Shown here: one piece after another, positions 1-12,440 of the stretch
How the letters are laid out: the number at the start of each line of letters is the position of its first letter
Position numbering within the stretch: position 1 is the first letter of the stretch
NCBI GenBank assembly: GCA_003991915.1
Contig: RQTK01000014.1
Coordinates: 124,597-188,596 of the forward strand
DNA length: 64,000 nt
Source of the DNA: Elysia chlorotica
Taxonomy: Eukaryota > Mollusca > Gastropoda > Plakobranchidae
Reading direction: 5' to 3'
Translations under genes and position numbers: made by a program
Notes under the pieces: model-generated
The model's input: the letters and a program-made list of their open reading frames with translations, nothing else
Told to the model about the DNA's origin: nothing
The model's database searches: none

Positions 1-1999
1 TAATTTTTAAAATACTGCTTCATTTAGCAGCAAATGCACTTGAAGGGGAATTTCATCTGTGAAGACCTGCTGTTACGATTCCCAGATGAATAAACTACCT
101 TTTTTTTTTTTACCTAATATCACCATTTTGAAAAGTATTTATGAGAAGATATATATTAATACAAGCTTTCAACTTGATAAAAGACACAAAAATACAAAAA
201 CATTCTGAATTAAACTTTTAAAAAGATGACGACGAATGAAGTTAGTTTCACAGCTCTGCTGTATTTTTATTTGATCCACACCATATGTTTTAGCATGAAT
301 TTACAGGTTTTAACATTTGGGGAAAGCCAAGGACATAATTTTATAAGCATACAACACAGTGCAAGGACAAAACTACTAAAAGCCATTGAAAATAGACACT
401 GAAACCCTATAGAATAATTTGATTCCGGGATAACAATCAAGCATGAATGCTGCATGAAAAGTATGGGGAAGAGTAGGAAACAAAAAAATAGTTCATATCT
501 TCACAATGTAATTCACAAAAGATAACCTAGGGAACACTCCGAACAGCCAAAAAGTTTCAATTCTTTAACAGGAAATATTTGACACCTCAGAACTAGTTTG
601 TATTAAGTCCTAGGTTATCTTAAGCAGATTCCACTGTATGTCATTTTTACAGAGCCAGTTGTGGAATAAAAAAAAGGTAAACACTTTTTGGTTAAATCTA
701 AACCTGTAAAAGGGATAAGTAAAACAAAGTAAAGCCAAAATTAAAACAACACTTAAATTAACAATTTCTAACATCCTTTGGTCACAATCTGTTTACTCAG
801 AGAGAAAAAAATCATCTGAGCTATGAGACAAAGTCTTGAAGGACGAATATGCAGGCTTATCAGTGGGGTACGTTTTAGAGTTAAAGGAAAACCATTCAGC
901 TAAAATTTACAACCTAATGCATCAAAACAAGTTCAACCTTCAACATAAAGTTGTAAACCTATAAAGCAACTTCGTGAAAGATTGTTATAATTAACTCCAA
1001 CTGATAATGGCATGTGATTATGATACAAACATACCTGAAAACCAATTATTACCTGTTCAAATGGTAGCACACAATGAAAGAATGAAAAAAGCATAATGGC
1101 CTACACTCATACTTAAATTTTCTGTGAAATTGAGAAGATAAAAATTTTCCCTTTTATTTAGGTGATTTACGTGTATTGCCTTTTTTATTTTGGAAATTTA
1201 AGATGGTTTAAAAAACAAAAACTTTGGAGGAAAAATGGGGCTAAATATTAATAAAAGTCATGTCAAACAAATAATATGTCCCCAAGAAGACTGGACTGCT
1301 TACACATGTAATTAGAAATGTTGAATTTATGAATCGTAGGAAACATTTTCTGTGATCTTCCTTGATTTTGGGGGGAAAAAAAATAATCTCTATTTCTTAT
1401 ACATGTCTTACTTTCATGTTTGAATACTTAAATTTCAAGCATCGAACAGACAGACCTGAGGGTCAGGTTTACATCTAAACAGTTAAGTATTGCGCTTTTG
1501 ATTTTCGATGTGCTCAGCCTCTCATTCTGGTATGGAAAGCATTTTGCAATAAAAATATATCTCCATTCACAAATGAAATACCAATAGAAATATTTTAAGT
1601 AAAATGACTAAATGCAAATTCTTCCTCAATAGTTGGGAAATTACAACTGCTGTCACTAGTGTCAGTGTGGTTATCCATTCAAAATGAAAATCGATCATAA
1701 AACAACCAGCTACAACCAAATACGATATTAAACATGTACGCAAGAGAAGCTAAAAAAATATTAAACTATCTATAGAATATTAAAATGCATGGTTTTGTCA
1801 AAATATTTAAATATTTGTAAACTCATTTTGATATGGAAAATTGACACTCACACACAAAAAACATAATTCTTATCCAGATAGCATAGAAATTCATTTCTTA
1901 AGGCTCCATAAAATTACAATTTCCCTTTAAGTTGACAATTCTGATTAGTATTGAGTAAGACAGCATAATAAAGTGAAGTCTAGCTAGCCGTAAATAGCA

Positions 2000-2080
2000 C
2001 AAGATAGCTCAGTTGGTCGTACTCTGCACTGACAAGCAGGACTCTCCTCATGCAGGTTTGACACCGCTTATGAAAAGTAT
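2000..2080 (+). mobile_element. Degenerate tRNA-derived SINE head
   Basis: A box-A-like TAGCTCAGTTGG at about 2004-2015 is followed by a weak box-B-like GGTTTGACACC at about 2055-2065. The spacing fits an internal RNA polymerase III promoter. No intact cloverleaf is evident, so a functional tRNA gene is unlikely. Confidence 0.45.
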
Positions 2081-2934
2081 TTTGTAAACTGATATCTTAC
2101 ACCAAGAGTTCTGTTGAAGTCTCCACAAAATATGCACACAAAAGCAAAACAAGTTAAGAGGAGATTTTTACAGTGATCCGGTTTTGTCTGCATTTTTTGT
2201 CCGTTTACAGGCTTCATCATTTACAGATCGTAGCACCAACGATTTTTCCAATTCCACCATTGTAAGGAAACAGAAATGTAAAAACATGCCATAGACAGAC
2301 TGGTAGAAACCAAACTCCCATAGTAGGACTGACATTCAAATTTGCAGTAAATATAACTTTTATATATGCACATATCACACGATAAATTGTTTAACTTGTA
2401 AACCGTATAGACTCAAAATGCCATTCAAACAAAAAAATAAATATATTGCAGATTGATATCAATGCATTTAGCCGAGGACATATTAAAACAAAGGAATGAA
2501 CATGGCTAAAATTGGATTGTAACTGATGAAAGACATGCGTGTCAGTTTTATAAATGGAAATGACCAGAAATTGACTCTAGTTAAAATAAAGAATGAATAC
2601 TTTCAAGAACTTCATAGACGTGAAATGACTTAAAATCTAACCCAATGAAACTATGGACAATCTCATGAAATTTGAGATAATCTAAACAATAATAGAATAA
2701 GTGAATCATTTCTCAGTTCCAGTTTGGATTCTCAATCAGCCACAGGCTGTTAACTCAAAGACTGATCCTGCTACATCTAATGTCTCGAATCAAGTCTGAG
2801 ATGCTGCCTGAATAACATCCTCATGAACCCTTTATTCATTTCATACCGTGGTGGCAAAACTAACAGGCATTGTTAGAAATAACCTACAACTTGTAACATG
2901 CACATGATAACTTCAAAGAACTGCTACATTTTGC

Positions 2935-2940
2935 TTTATT
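2935..2940 (-). promoter_or_regulatory. Candidate polyadenylation signal for SPT2
   Basis: AATAAA reads on the minus strand about 630 bases beyond the SPT2 stop. A second AATAAA lies at 2831-2836. The region is AT-rich and has other near matches, so the choice is uncertain. Confidence 0.3.
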
Positions 2941-3567
2941 TCTAAAGGGAAGCAAAACACTAAGTAACCGCTATTAAGTTTTATGCACATTATAACACAA
3001 TTCACACAGTAAAGGAAGGTAACTCTTGCATGATGAAGGCATCTCTAAATCTCACAATTGACAATTGCTATGCACAAGAGCAAAAAAAAAAGCTAGAGAA
3101 AGAGATGAGGAACAATTCATCCCTATCACAGCACTTTTTGGACGCTGTATCAGAAGAGCAATCTGACTTTGTGATGTCAAACCTGTATATCACCTACTAC
3201 CTATCTAAAAATATAAACACATTACCTTCTGACTTCAGTATCTCACTTGTGGACATTTATAAATTTGTTTTTTTTTCAGAAATGAAAGCATATATACAGT
3301 AAGCTTTGAGAACATGCATAAACTGACATTTTATGAAAGAAGTGAAGTATCACTGGGAAGTATATACGAAGGCAAGATAAACATGCAAACAATAATTGTT
3401 TCTACTCGCTATGGTATAAAACATCATGCCGTCTTCTAGACATGACATTCTTTTCTCAGCTGAGCACAAACTGTAAGTCCCTGAGCTTAAAGTCCCTATA
3501 AATTCACATCTTCCACTCCATAGCCTGATGAAGCTGGAGAAATTTGAAAGAACCTAGGGCCTTGTAT

Positions 3568-6500
3568 TCACTTCTTGCTCCTCATTTTCTTGAGCGCAGC
3601 CTTGCGCCGTAGTTCTTCTTCCTCACGCCTGATGTCCTCCAGGTCCTCCATCAGGCCGAGCTTGGCGCTTCGCTTCTCCTCCGCCATGACGGTAGAGAAG
3701 TTGGCCTCCATGTCAGACAAGTCGTCGTCTCGCTCGTTTTTGTATCTGGAGGATAGACAGAGACAATGTTCTTTCACAGCCATACACATTTGATAAATTA
3801 TCTTACTGTTTCTTCCAGCAGGACACATTCAAGTCAATCATCTTTAATATCTGACAAACATCACACTTAAAGCAACATATTAAAATAATTATATTTCCCT
3901 GTCAAAATATCCCAAAAATAAAGTAAAAAATGAGTTTCAAAGATTGTGCTTGAAGAACGTAATCATATGAAGGATAAATGGTTAAAAAAAAAAAAAAAAA
4001 GCACAATTGAAAACAATAGCTAAAACACTAAATTTTTCGAATTGTAATTTCTCTTTTTCCTGACTGTCTCTGTCTCCGCCTCTATATCTCTGTAGACTAA
4101 ACTAATCTTCTCCATTTCACTGTATCTTTCATACACCCATTCAATCCATCTCTCCGTCTCTCTCGATCTTTTTCATGACATCCGGGTCCCCCCTCATTCT
4201 TTCTCTCTCTCTATGTCTCTCCCTCTCTCTCTTGATGTTCAAGGCTCAAAGTTTGAATTCTAGTCAGTAAGCCCTGTGTTTTCTTTATGTCACTGTTTGA
4301 ACATTCTATGTTTACGTAGTGAGATTTGTGTGACGTAAAAAATTCAATTTAGACTAGATCTACAGAGATGGTGAACTTTCTCGTACATTATGAAGCAAAT
4401 CTAGGGTGGGGATAATATTTTATTAAGATCTCCAATCAACAGAAGCCGGCACCCAAACTTGTGTAACAAAAAATGAGCCATCGTTCTCTGCTTATCTGTC
4501 ATTCTCTTCCTTCACCATGTATCCTACTTTTTCTTAATTTCAAGACACCTAGTCCTAGATATAATAACCATAACAATAATGCTTGTGCGAGCCTATACCT
4601 CTTTTAACAAATAAGCATCGCCTAAGTTGGTCCGCTGAGCATTCACTCAGCCAGCCCGGGATTATGATCACACGGACAAGTGACGCAACAATCAGTGTTA
4701 GAAACTGTGTTGGGCTAGGTCTAGATGGCTCACGCTGATCAGCATGTAGCTGTTAAAAGTGATGTAAAAAAGTTTGCTTGCCTTCACACATTTAGTGTTG
4801 GAGACTGCATTGGGCCCAGATGAACCCCGATGATCAGCCTGTTACTGTAAGTCTATTGCTAGTGCTCATTATTTAGCTAGAGAGGGGTGATGGTAGGCCT
4901 TTATGGTGGTAAATTTGATGAGTTGTGACAAGCAGGGGTACTGCATTGCATAAGAGATGGAAAGGTGTGTCGGAATGAACTTTTTTTTTTTTTTAAACTC
5001 TACCAGCCAGCAGGATGAAGTCAGTAATTTTCTTTCGGTTAAGCAATAGCATGCTGACCAACCATTTCGGTTTACTATAGGTTCATAACAGGAAAAAAGA
5101 AGGCAAACAGCAATTGTTTCGATTTTTTTTCGGTTTAGCAGCTTTTTTCTTTCAGCCATTTTTGGTTTAAGTGTGCTCCACTGTAGTTGTTTAAATTTTA
5201 CCCAAATCAAAGTTTGAGGTATACACTATCAGGCAATACGACCACAACTCACTACTTACCAATAACATTTAACACCAGCCTATGGGGAGAAAGAAGTGTC
5301 ATAATTTACATCTTAAAAGATTTTTTAAAATAAAATTAGAATGTAAACAGAAGATCGTTTTCCATGCGTGTTTAAACTCACCTGCTCCGATCATATCCAA
5401 ACATTGATTGGATCTCCTTAGAAACATCTAGCGTAGGATCATCACCATCATCGATGAAATCATCCATGTCCGAGTCTTCCTCTTCCTCCTCTGAGTCAAT
5501 GCGCATTCTCTTAGCTGGTTTACCTGCGGAAACAAATTTAAATTTGTGTCATTTGAGGAGGATTAAGAGTACATACTGAATAAGCACAAACATTTTTACA
5601 ATATTGATTGAAATAATTGTTTGATGTAAAGTTACTGGGGTTTTTTTTAAGTATTGCATTTTACAGCTAAGCTTCCGAGTAGCAAAGCATCTCCTTGCTC
5701 GTTGCCCGAAGTTCAAAAGCACAAAACTCATTTAAGATGTGGAAAGTCTAGGAAAAGAAAAGATATTATAACAAAGATATATACACTCCAAACTAACAGT
5801 TAATTGCCAGTTATAAAAAATGCACACGTAAACAAAAATGTTCTGAAGTAGTTCTTGAAACCATACTCCTCAGTTGTTTAATGTCCTTTCTCATTTCTAA
5901 AACAATGGTGGGTTTCATGTAATATCTACACACATTCTTACTCACCCGGCGGCTGTAACATTGGCCGTTTTCTGTGCACTTGCTTCATGATTTTGTCAAA
6001 GGGGTTGCTACCGACTGCATCAACACCATCTTCACTTTTGTCGTCGTCGCTGTTGTCTCCACATACCAGTAAATTCTCATTGACGGTAATGTTGCGGTGG
6101 TTAGAGGGCTGTTTTGGTGCTGGTTTTGGTGGCCCTTGTCGCTGGGCGCTGCTTGTGCCGACAGGCTTAGCTTTCGTCAGGTCTGCAGGTTTAGGGATGG
6201 GTTTGCTGCCTGGTGTGGAAAGTGGTTTCTTCTCATCATCTTCATCATCAGAGATGCTGCTCCTCCTGTTGTCCTTCGGTTGCTTCCCTCCATACTTGAG
6301 CCAGTCCTGATACTCCCTGGTCTTTCTCCTTTCCATCCTGTCTTTCTCTTCTTGCGTCATCGGCCGCCTTGCTTCGTCTTTCTTCTTTTTTGGGATTGTT
6401 AGCAAAGCAGCTGAGTTGACAGGTTCTGCGGATTTCTTCTCTGCTATGGCCAAAATAGCTTTAAAATCCATAGGAGGTGGGGCTCTGTTTGCATGGCGAA

Positions 6501-9500
6501 CTATCACTGGCTTTTTAGGCTTCAGCCCTTCCTGTTTGGAGGTTGACCTTTCAGAAAAAGGGCTGGTCTTACCATCTCGCTTTGCTTTGTTAAGACTTGA
6601 TTTGTTTTTTCTCTCTATGAGGTTTCTTCTCTCCGACTTGTGTTTTCTCACTCTGTGTCTGTTGGAATCCTCTCCTGATTTTTCTACTTCGCCTTTGGTA
6701 GCTCTCTCCCATGCTTGCTTCGCCATGCGCGCAATCTTCTCCTTCTCTAGTTTGGCGTTTCTTTCTGACAACATGATGTCCAATGCCGACGGCATGTCGT
6801 TTCCATTTTCCTCGTCAGACGAGACGGCATCTTTCACAATTTCTGCAGACTTAGCCTTTTCATTCATCTCCTCATGCTTCGACCTCCTGTGTGTTTTGGC
6901 ACCTCTGACACGTCTGTTTTTGGCCTCATTCTCCATCGCGATGGCTGCCATGGTTCTCTCTTTGATTGCCTGGAGTTTGGCGAGGATTTTTGCCTTCTCT
7001 GAGAGCTGAGGGTTGTCAGCATGTCTTTCTTGAATGGGATTGAGGTGATTCTTGGTCAGAGGGATGGGGTTTTTATAATCTGAACTGTTGGTTGATGCTG
7101 ACAATGTTTTATTTGTTTTAGAGGAAGAGGTTTCCTGGTTCTGTAGATTTTTTGAGGAAGTCTTTGAGCTTTGGTGAGACGATGACGATCCCTCCTTAGA
7201 TGACTTGGATGAAGAATGGCTGCTTTTAGACTTGGAAGTTGAAGAAGAAGAAGAACTGTTTAGCTGTTTTGACGAGGATGATGATTTGCTACTAACAATG
7301 CTGTCTTTGGAACTCAAATGCAGTGATTTGCCATCTGTCGTAGACTTGTGAGAACTTGATGACAATGAAGAGGAGGATGACTGCTTAACACTAGGGCTAG
7401 AGTGTTTTGATGATGATGAGGACGACGACGAATGTTTAGAACCAGAGCTAGAGTGTTTTAACGATGAGTGTGACGACGAATGTTTATTGCTAGAGCTAGA
7501 GTCTTTTGATGATGAATGTTTAGCACCAGAGCTAGAGTCTTTTGATGATGAATGTTTAGCACCAGAGCTAGAGTCTTTTGATGATGAATGTTTAGCACCA
7601 GAGCTAGAGTCTTTTGATGATGAATGTTTAGCACCAGAGCTAGAGTCTTTTGGTGATGAATGGTTGGAAACAGACTTTGTTTCCAAGAGTTTCCTCTTAG
7701 CTGTGTCAGTGCCTTCCTCTAGTTCCGGAGAATCGGCCCCGGCATCGTCAAACAGCGAGTCGATGAGCTGCTGCTTGTCCACTGCCAGTGGCTCAGGCTT
7801 CTTCTTGGGGATTACGAATCTGTTCCTCGCCTTCTCCTCTTTTTCTTGCCTCTCCCTCTCCTCCCTTTTTCTTTGTTCTGTTGAGAACAAGAACAAGAAA
7901 ATAATTCTTTTAGTTAAGTAGAGTTGTATAGTTGTTTGGGTTTTTGTTTACTGAAATTTTACGCTTAAATTAAACATGTATTAGTATAAATATCATTTTG
8001 AATCACAGGACACTTAGAAAATTAATATCCCTGAGAATAGCATATAATTTTTTTGTAAAAAAAAAAAGAGCAAAACTGAGAACCCTGTAAATTAAATAAA
8101 ACAAAATAGATGCCAAATATCCACATTTTTGTCATGGTCAATTTGAGACTGTACAGTTGGATGGTTTAAAAACCAAGAATGGTCTAAAACAGTTAAATTT
8201 AATAACCAGTAGTGTTTTTTTATTTAATGTACTTTGCTACACATAGAAAGAGAATAAGAAGAAAAATGGAGAAAAAAATAGAAACAGGGAAAACAAAATG
8301 AAAGAGAGTGAGAGGAAGTGCTCATGTATCTCCATTACAAATATAGATCTACATTTCCCTCCTGGAATAAATTAAAATCTATTGATTTCATTTGAAGGGA
8401 GGCAGTCATATATATGCCCTTTCATAAAAAGTATGTGTTATGAATAATATGAATTTATTATTATATGTGCAGAGGGAAACCCATGACTGATTTTCAATTC
8501 TCAACAAATGATACATTTGCATTTCACAGGATACTTTCTGATTCTATTTTCACTACTTAATTGTCATACTTATAGCTGGACTTTGTCCACATTAAAATGG
8601 CCATCATCTCACAAGAAAAATAAAATGAATTAAAGGAATTTTTTTTTCTTAATTTTTTTCCTAACTTGGAGGGTTGAAGTGTAATAATTTGTATTTAATG
8701 ACAAACTTCCCTGATGCAATAACAATGACATTTTTACCCCAATCCCATCAACTAGATGTTAAGAATAGCTTTAATATTTCTCAAAAGCAAGTGAAAGCCG
8801 ATGGCAGAGTGGTTAAGCAAACTGGTCTTCGCCTTGGCAAGGCGATGGGTGCCGAGTAGAAGGTGCGGGTTCGATCCCCGTCCGTGTCATTTGTCTAAAA
8901 ATGTGTCTTTGTCTACTTGTCTTATCTGTTGGTCTAAGCTAGACCTAGGTTTGTGGCTGTCCCTTTCTAACCTATTTTCACCTTATTCCTTCAGTCGCTC
9001 GCATCATTATTTGGTCCCTAGGTCTAGCTCCGTCTATTAAAGCCTCTATAGTTGTTGGCCTGCTTCTCTGTACCGCAGGCAAATCAACATTGTAGCCATT
9101 CTTTTTCTGAAAAAAAAAATACAGGATAAATTAATAGAAAAACTGCATATTGTATTGATTTTCTTCAGTTTGTACGAGTTGGGAAGCATTGTACTGATAG
9201 GCTATCAATTTTTTATACGTCCAAGTTAAGCTGGCGCCTGGCGGCACATGAAGAGGGGACCCTGTGAGAGACACTACTGTTATGTCAGTTAGCATCTGGA
9301 TACTGACTTAGAGGATAAAGATTCATAACCATGCAGTATTGCTAAGAAAAGATAAAATAGACCTAGAATGGGCTGCACTGTGGAAATAGTGGCTGTTCAG
9401 TGTGACCAAAAAAAAATTAGAAAATCAGAAAAAGGGTAATTTTCTGGGGAACAAAATGGAATGATTTCCATCAAATCGTAATGAATGGCAAGTATTATAT

Positions 9501-10115
9501 AAGGCTTATTGGTAAAGACACAGTCGGAAGTGGTGTTAATTATAGAAGTAGTAAAAGGCGACAAATTGGACGTTCACCAAAACGGGGGTCTGTGAACAGG
9601 AGTTTTGACGACCAAGAAGCGATGGTCTGAAATTTCATTTCAGTGAAAAAACGTAGCCCCAGCCTTGCTGAGTCTGAAAATCTGGAGCCCGAAAAAGCCA
9701 GAAAAGTGGCATCTCTTGGAATATACTTAGTCTCAGCAATAGTTTTTCAAAAGTAAACAAAAATTCATTTATGTAGACTTGAAAAATATAAATTTTGAAT
9801 ATATTTATATTTCAGAGTCCATAGGCCTAATTGGTGCTATGCAGCCCGAAACCTTATAATTTTGTACCAACAAACTGCAAAAGTGCCAAGAAAGGCAATG
9901 TAGGCTTAGATTAAGATCATCATACATACTAAAATAGATCTACAGTACTAACTTTATTTAAAGGACTGTAGATTACATATAATATAGATCTAGATCTAGG
10001 TCTAACCTTCATTAATTAAAAATTATATTTGCAAATTCTAGAGTAACTTACTATTTTTTTCAAGGCGGCCTCTTTGCTTTGATGCTGCCACAGCCATCAA
10101 TTCTTCAAAATCCAT
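3568..10115 (-). CDS. SPTY2D1: SPT2 chromatin protein homologue (SPTY2D1), histone H3-H4 chaperone, 4 coding exons
   Basis: Coding exons on the minus strand are 10115..10052, 7877..5946, 5523..5382 and 3745..3568. All have GT..AG borders and join in phase to about 771 residues. The ATG in the first exon opens MDFEEL, close to the MDF-type start I know from human SPTY2D1. Exon 1 ends one base into a codon that exon 2 completes, giving a continuous Lys/Arg/Glu-rich stretch. The order is: basic-acidic coiled N-terminus (about 15-60), a Ser-rich low-complexity region with perfect 12-residue repeats (about 93-155) and further Ser/Lys/His tracts to about 270, a basic middle, then the conserved C-terminal SPT2 domain (about 675-765). 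That domain contains an acidic DSDMDDFIDD block, an FGYDR motif and a long Glu/Arg helix ending in a basic tail. The family binds H3-H4, acts in the nucleus during transcription through chromatin, and has been linked to rDNA. The identification rests on the C-terminal domain and exon phase. The Ser-rich part is fast evolving. Confidence 0.95.
4640..4850. repeat. Diverged tandem duplication in SPT2 intron 3
   Basis: The segment around 4696-4745 (AGTGTTAGAAACTGTGTTGG onward, including a GATCAGC word) recurs with changes around 4793-4845. This suggests an old duplication with a unit of about 100 bp. Confidence 0.45.
7487..7665 (-). repeat. Coding minisatellite inside SPT2, 36-bp unit
   Basis: About five head-to-tail copies of a 36-bp unit lie within the large SPT2 exon. 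Each encodes a 12-residue Ser/Lys/Asp/Gly/Ala/His unit of the form HSSSKDSSSGAK. Adjacent units are almost identical at DNA level, including silent positions, so the array is young or homogenised. The 36-bp length preserves the reading frame whatever the copy number. Confidence 0.9.
8793..8974 (+). mobile_element. tRNA-derived SINE, copy 1 (family A)
   Basis: The element lies in SPT2 intron 1. The head has box A TGGCAGAGTGG (8802-8812) and box B GGTTCGATCCC (8868-8878), both close to the Pol III consensus. It is followed by a non-tRNA body of about 90 bp ending near TTCTAACCTA. The head and body recur almost unchanged at 58715-58893, so this is a mobile SINE rather than a host tRNA gene. The long class-II-like variable region resembles a Leu/Ser tRNA ancestor, which is inference only. 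Confidence 0.85.
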
Positions 10116-11072
10116 GCTTCTCCTTGGTTTTTAAACCTGCCTTGATTTAATGCAGTCTGACTTATTAAATGTAGATTTAGATCAAGATATAGATCTAGAA
10201 TCTTCAGATCTAGCCTAGATCTGGCAAATTAGACCATATTCGTATAATTCACCCAACGTAGGCCTATAGCCCAGATCTAGATCTAGAACTTATTTCTTGA
10301 TTAATATTTATTTGGTAAAACCAGACAAACAAGTTTAGATCAAGAAATGTAAATCTTTTGTAAGCTAGATGTATCGTCTTGGTCTATGTAAGGCCAACTG
10401 GTTTATAACCAACAACGGTGACTGTCAATAATATGTCGATTCGAACTGATGAACTGAAACATCAACACACCAACACTGAACTGAACACAGTAGTCTAGCC
10501 AAGGAAAGATCACTCTATTTCTTTTTTCAAACCTTCTTCGGTTTGGAAAAGTAGAAACTGTTCATTGGAAGTTTCGTACATGTATGCCTTCGTACTTTCG
10601 TCGTGGTTATTAAATTAATTTTTATATCATTTTGGGAAGGATTTCAGGCACCTTAATTAAACTAAAACCACGGTAATTGACTATGTGAATGTGGCCATTA
10701 AAATAATAAAAGCGTTTTAAATACAATAAATTTTGGTCGCATTATTTAAAAAAAAATAAGAGAAAAAAGTTAAACATAATTATCTGTATATCTAGCTAAG
10801 ATCCTTGTCTTCTGCTCGGGGAAATATTTATTAATGTTATTAGCCTACTAGAGTTCTATAATTATTTATGCGACTAATAAAGCATAATCCCTTATATATA
10901 AATTTCAGAAACAAAGGTACACAATACAGTCTTCGTTTTGCATCGTGGCAATGCGTGTACCGGGAACCGATTACTATAGGCCTAGGCTATTTTTAAATCA
11001 ATTTAGTTTACCTATGTTTATCTGTAAAATTATTATTAATTTCTGGAGGGTCTGCATGCCTTGACCCCCCCC
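10116..11072. other. Upstream region of SPT2
   Basis: This probably contains the SPT2 promoter and 5' UTR. It is AT-rich with many AGATCT palindromes (about 10190-10290). A short near-perfect inverted repeat (TTTTTCAAACC against GGTTTGGAAAA) lies at about 10523-10550. No TATA box or conserved exon could be assigned. Confidence 0.4.
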
Positions 11073-11417
11073 TCCCTCACTCACACCTATCTATCTATCT
11101 CTCTCTCTCTCTCTATCTTTCTCTGCCTGCATGACTGTATATGTATCTGTCTGTCTCATATGTCACACCTATCTATCTATCTTTCTATCTCTCTCTATCT
11201 CTCTCTGCCTGCATGACTGTATAAGTATCTGTCTGTCTCATATGTCACACCTATCTATCTATCTCTCTCTCTCTCTCTATCTTTCTCTGCCTGCATGACT
11301 GTATATGTATCTGTCTGTCTCATATGTCACACCTATCTATCTATCTCTCACTCTCTCCCTCTGTTTGTCTGTCTCTCTCTCTGTCTGTCTGTCGGTCTCT
11401 CTGTCTGTCTGTCTGCC

Positions 11418-11474
<57 letters not shown>

Positions 11475-11483
11475 GCCTGCCTG

Positions 11484-11538
<55 letters not shown>

Positions 11539-11540
11539 CT
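11073..11540. repeat. Compound minisatellite: 82-bp unit plus CTGT/CT microsatellite
   Basis: A unit starting CACACCTATCTATCTATC begins at 11082, 11164, 11246 and 11328, an exact 82-bp period. It then passes into a (CTGT)n tract (about 11377-11482) and a (CT)n tract (about 11484-11534). Open reading frames over this interval are artefacts of the simple repeat. Confidence 0.95.
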
Positions 11541-11639
11541 CTCTTGAATTTGATATCACATTGGAGTGAGTTATAGACGAGTATTATTATACCATCGATG
11601 TCTGTCAGCCAGATTTATGGTTCTTCTGCGAATTAGCTC

Positions 11640-12440
11640 ATTAACTGGATCTCTAGAGCACCCATAAAGATGTTGGCATAATGTAGGTGCCACAGTCATG
11701 CCATGTATCCTCATGTATGTGTTGTACATGACTGTGAAGGTGCTGGATGTGAGGATGAGTTGGATGAGGAAGGATAGGGACTATCTACCCTCATTCAGCA
11801 CTACGCGACAGGCATCCATATCTTCCTCGTTTGGGATGTTGGTGTACAACGCGCTGATATCCATTGTACACAGAAGGCTCACTAGGGTAAGAGAGCCTTT
11901 CATGTTGATATCTTGGATGTACGAAGAAAATCCATATCATCCTGGGCGTGAGAAGGTTACTGTCTGACCATATCCTTCAAGTGAAAATCCACAAATTGGG
12001 ATATAATCTCAGTAGGGGACCCATTCCCACTTACGATGGGCCTCCCAGGATTCCCTTTGTGAATTTTCGGGAGGACATAAAAACCTTCATGGGAAAGGCT
12101 ATGACAACAGGAGGGCTTTTCCTATCTCAGCGCTAATCTCCATATGTTTAACTACTTGGTTAACTGTATCACTGATCTGTTTTATTTGTCCATAAATGGA
12201 ACCCGAAGCAAGCTCCCAATATTAACAATAAATTGTTGTTGAGTTGCCAAGTGCACTCCTCAGGGTAGACGGTGGTATTTACTACCACGACGGCCCCTCT
12301 GTGGTCAGTTGGTTTGGCAGTTATAATTATTTCTATTAATTTTTTTTCTCGCAGTTCTCAAAGAGCTATTATCTCCTTGTCCCGGAGAGTTGAGACAACT
12401 TTACCCTGTCTAGCATGCATGATCTTATTAGATAAAACTA
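11640..12440 (-). pseudogene. Penelope-like retroelement reverse transcriptase relic
   Basis: Minus-strand fragments give, in order, a KPTDHRGAVVV block (about 12310-12275, the family's KPADKGGAVVV motif), a DISALYTNIP block (about 11860-11830), an LILTSSTF block and, one frame over, YANIFMGALE (about 11680-11650). These are the order and spacing of the N-terminal half of Penelope-like element reverse transcriptase. In-frame stops and at least one frameshift break the frame. The YxDD catalytic box and the GIY-YIG endonuclease are not found, so the copy is dead and truncated. Confidence 0.85.

Larger units (their letters stand above)
1..3567. other. AT-rich region downstream of SPT2, no recognised gene
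   Basis: I see no exon-like GC rise or conserved protein here on either strand. The longest open frame (3030..3302, plus) has low-complexity composition and no recognisable family. The part nearest 3567 is probably the SPT2 3' UTR. A degenerate tRNA-like SINE head lies at about 2000-2080. Confidence 0.6.

Noticed and set aside
3030..3302. 90-codon plus-strand frame
   Set aside because: No family resemblance, no splice context and AT-driven composition. It probably arises by chance in the SPT2 3' flank.
5987..7009. Plus-strand open frames of 100-200 codons across the SPT2 exon
   Set aside because: They are antisense shadows of the biased Ser/Lys/Glu-rich SPT2 coding sequence and have no family match.
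8793..8890. Functional tRNA gene
   Set aside because: The box A/B region is good, but the same head plus a non-tRNA tail recurs at 58715, which marks a SINE. No clean anticodon arm could be drawn.
10523..10550. Hairpin near the SPT2 5' flank as a terminator or small RNA
   Set aside because: The stem is only about 11 bp and lacks supporting context.
11295..11576. Cys/Leu/Ser-rich small proteins
   Set aside because: Translations of (CTGT)n/(CT)n repeats. The same applies to frames at 22421-22735, 33449-33700 and 56344-56682.
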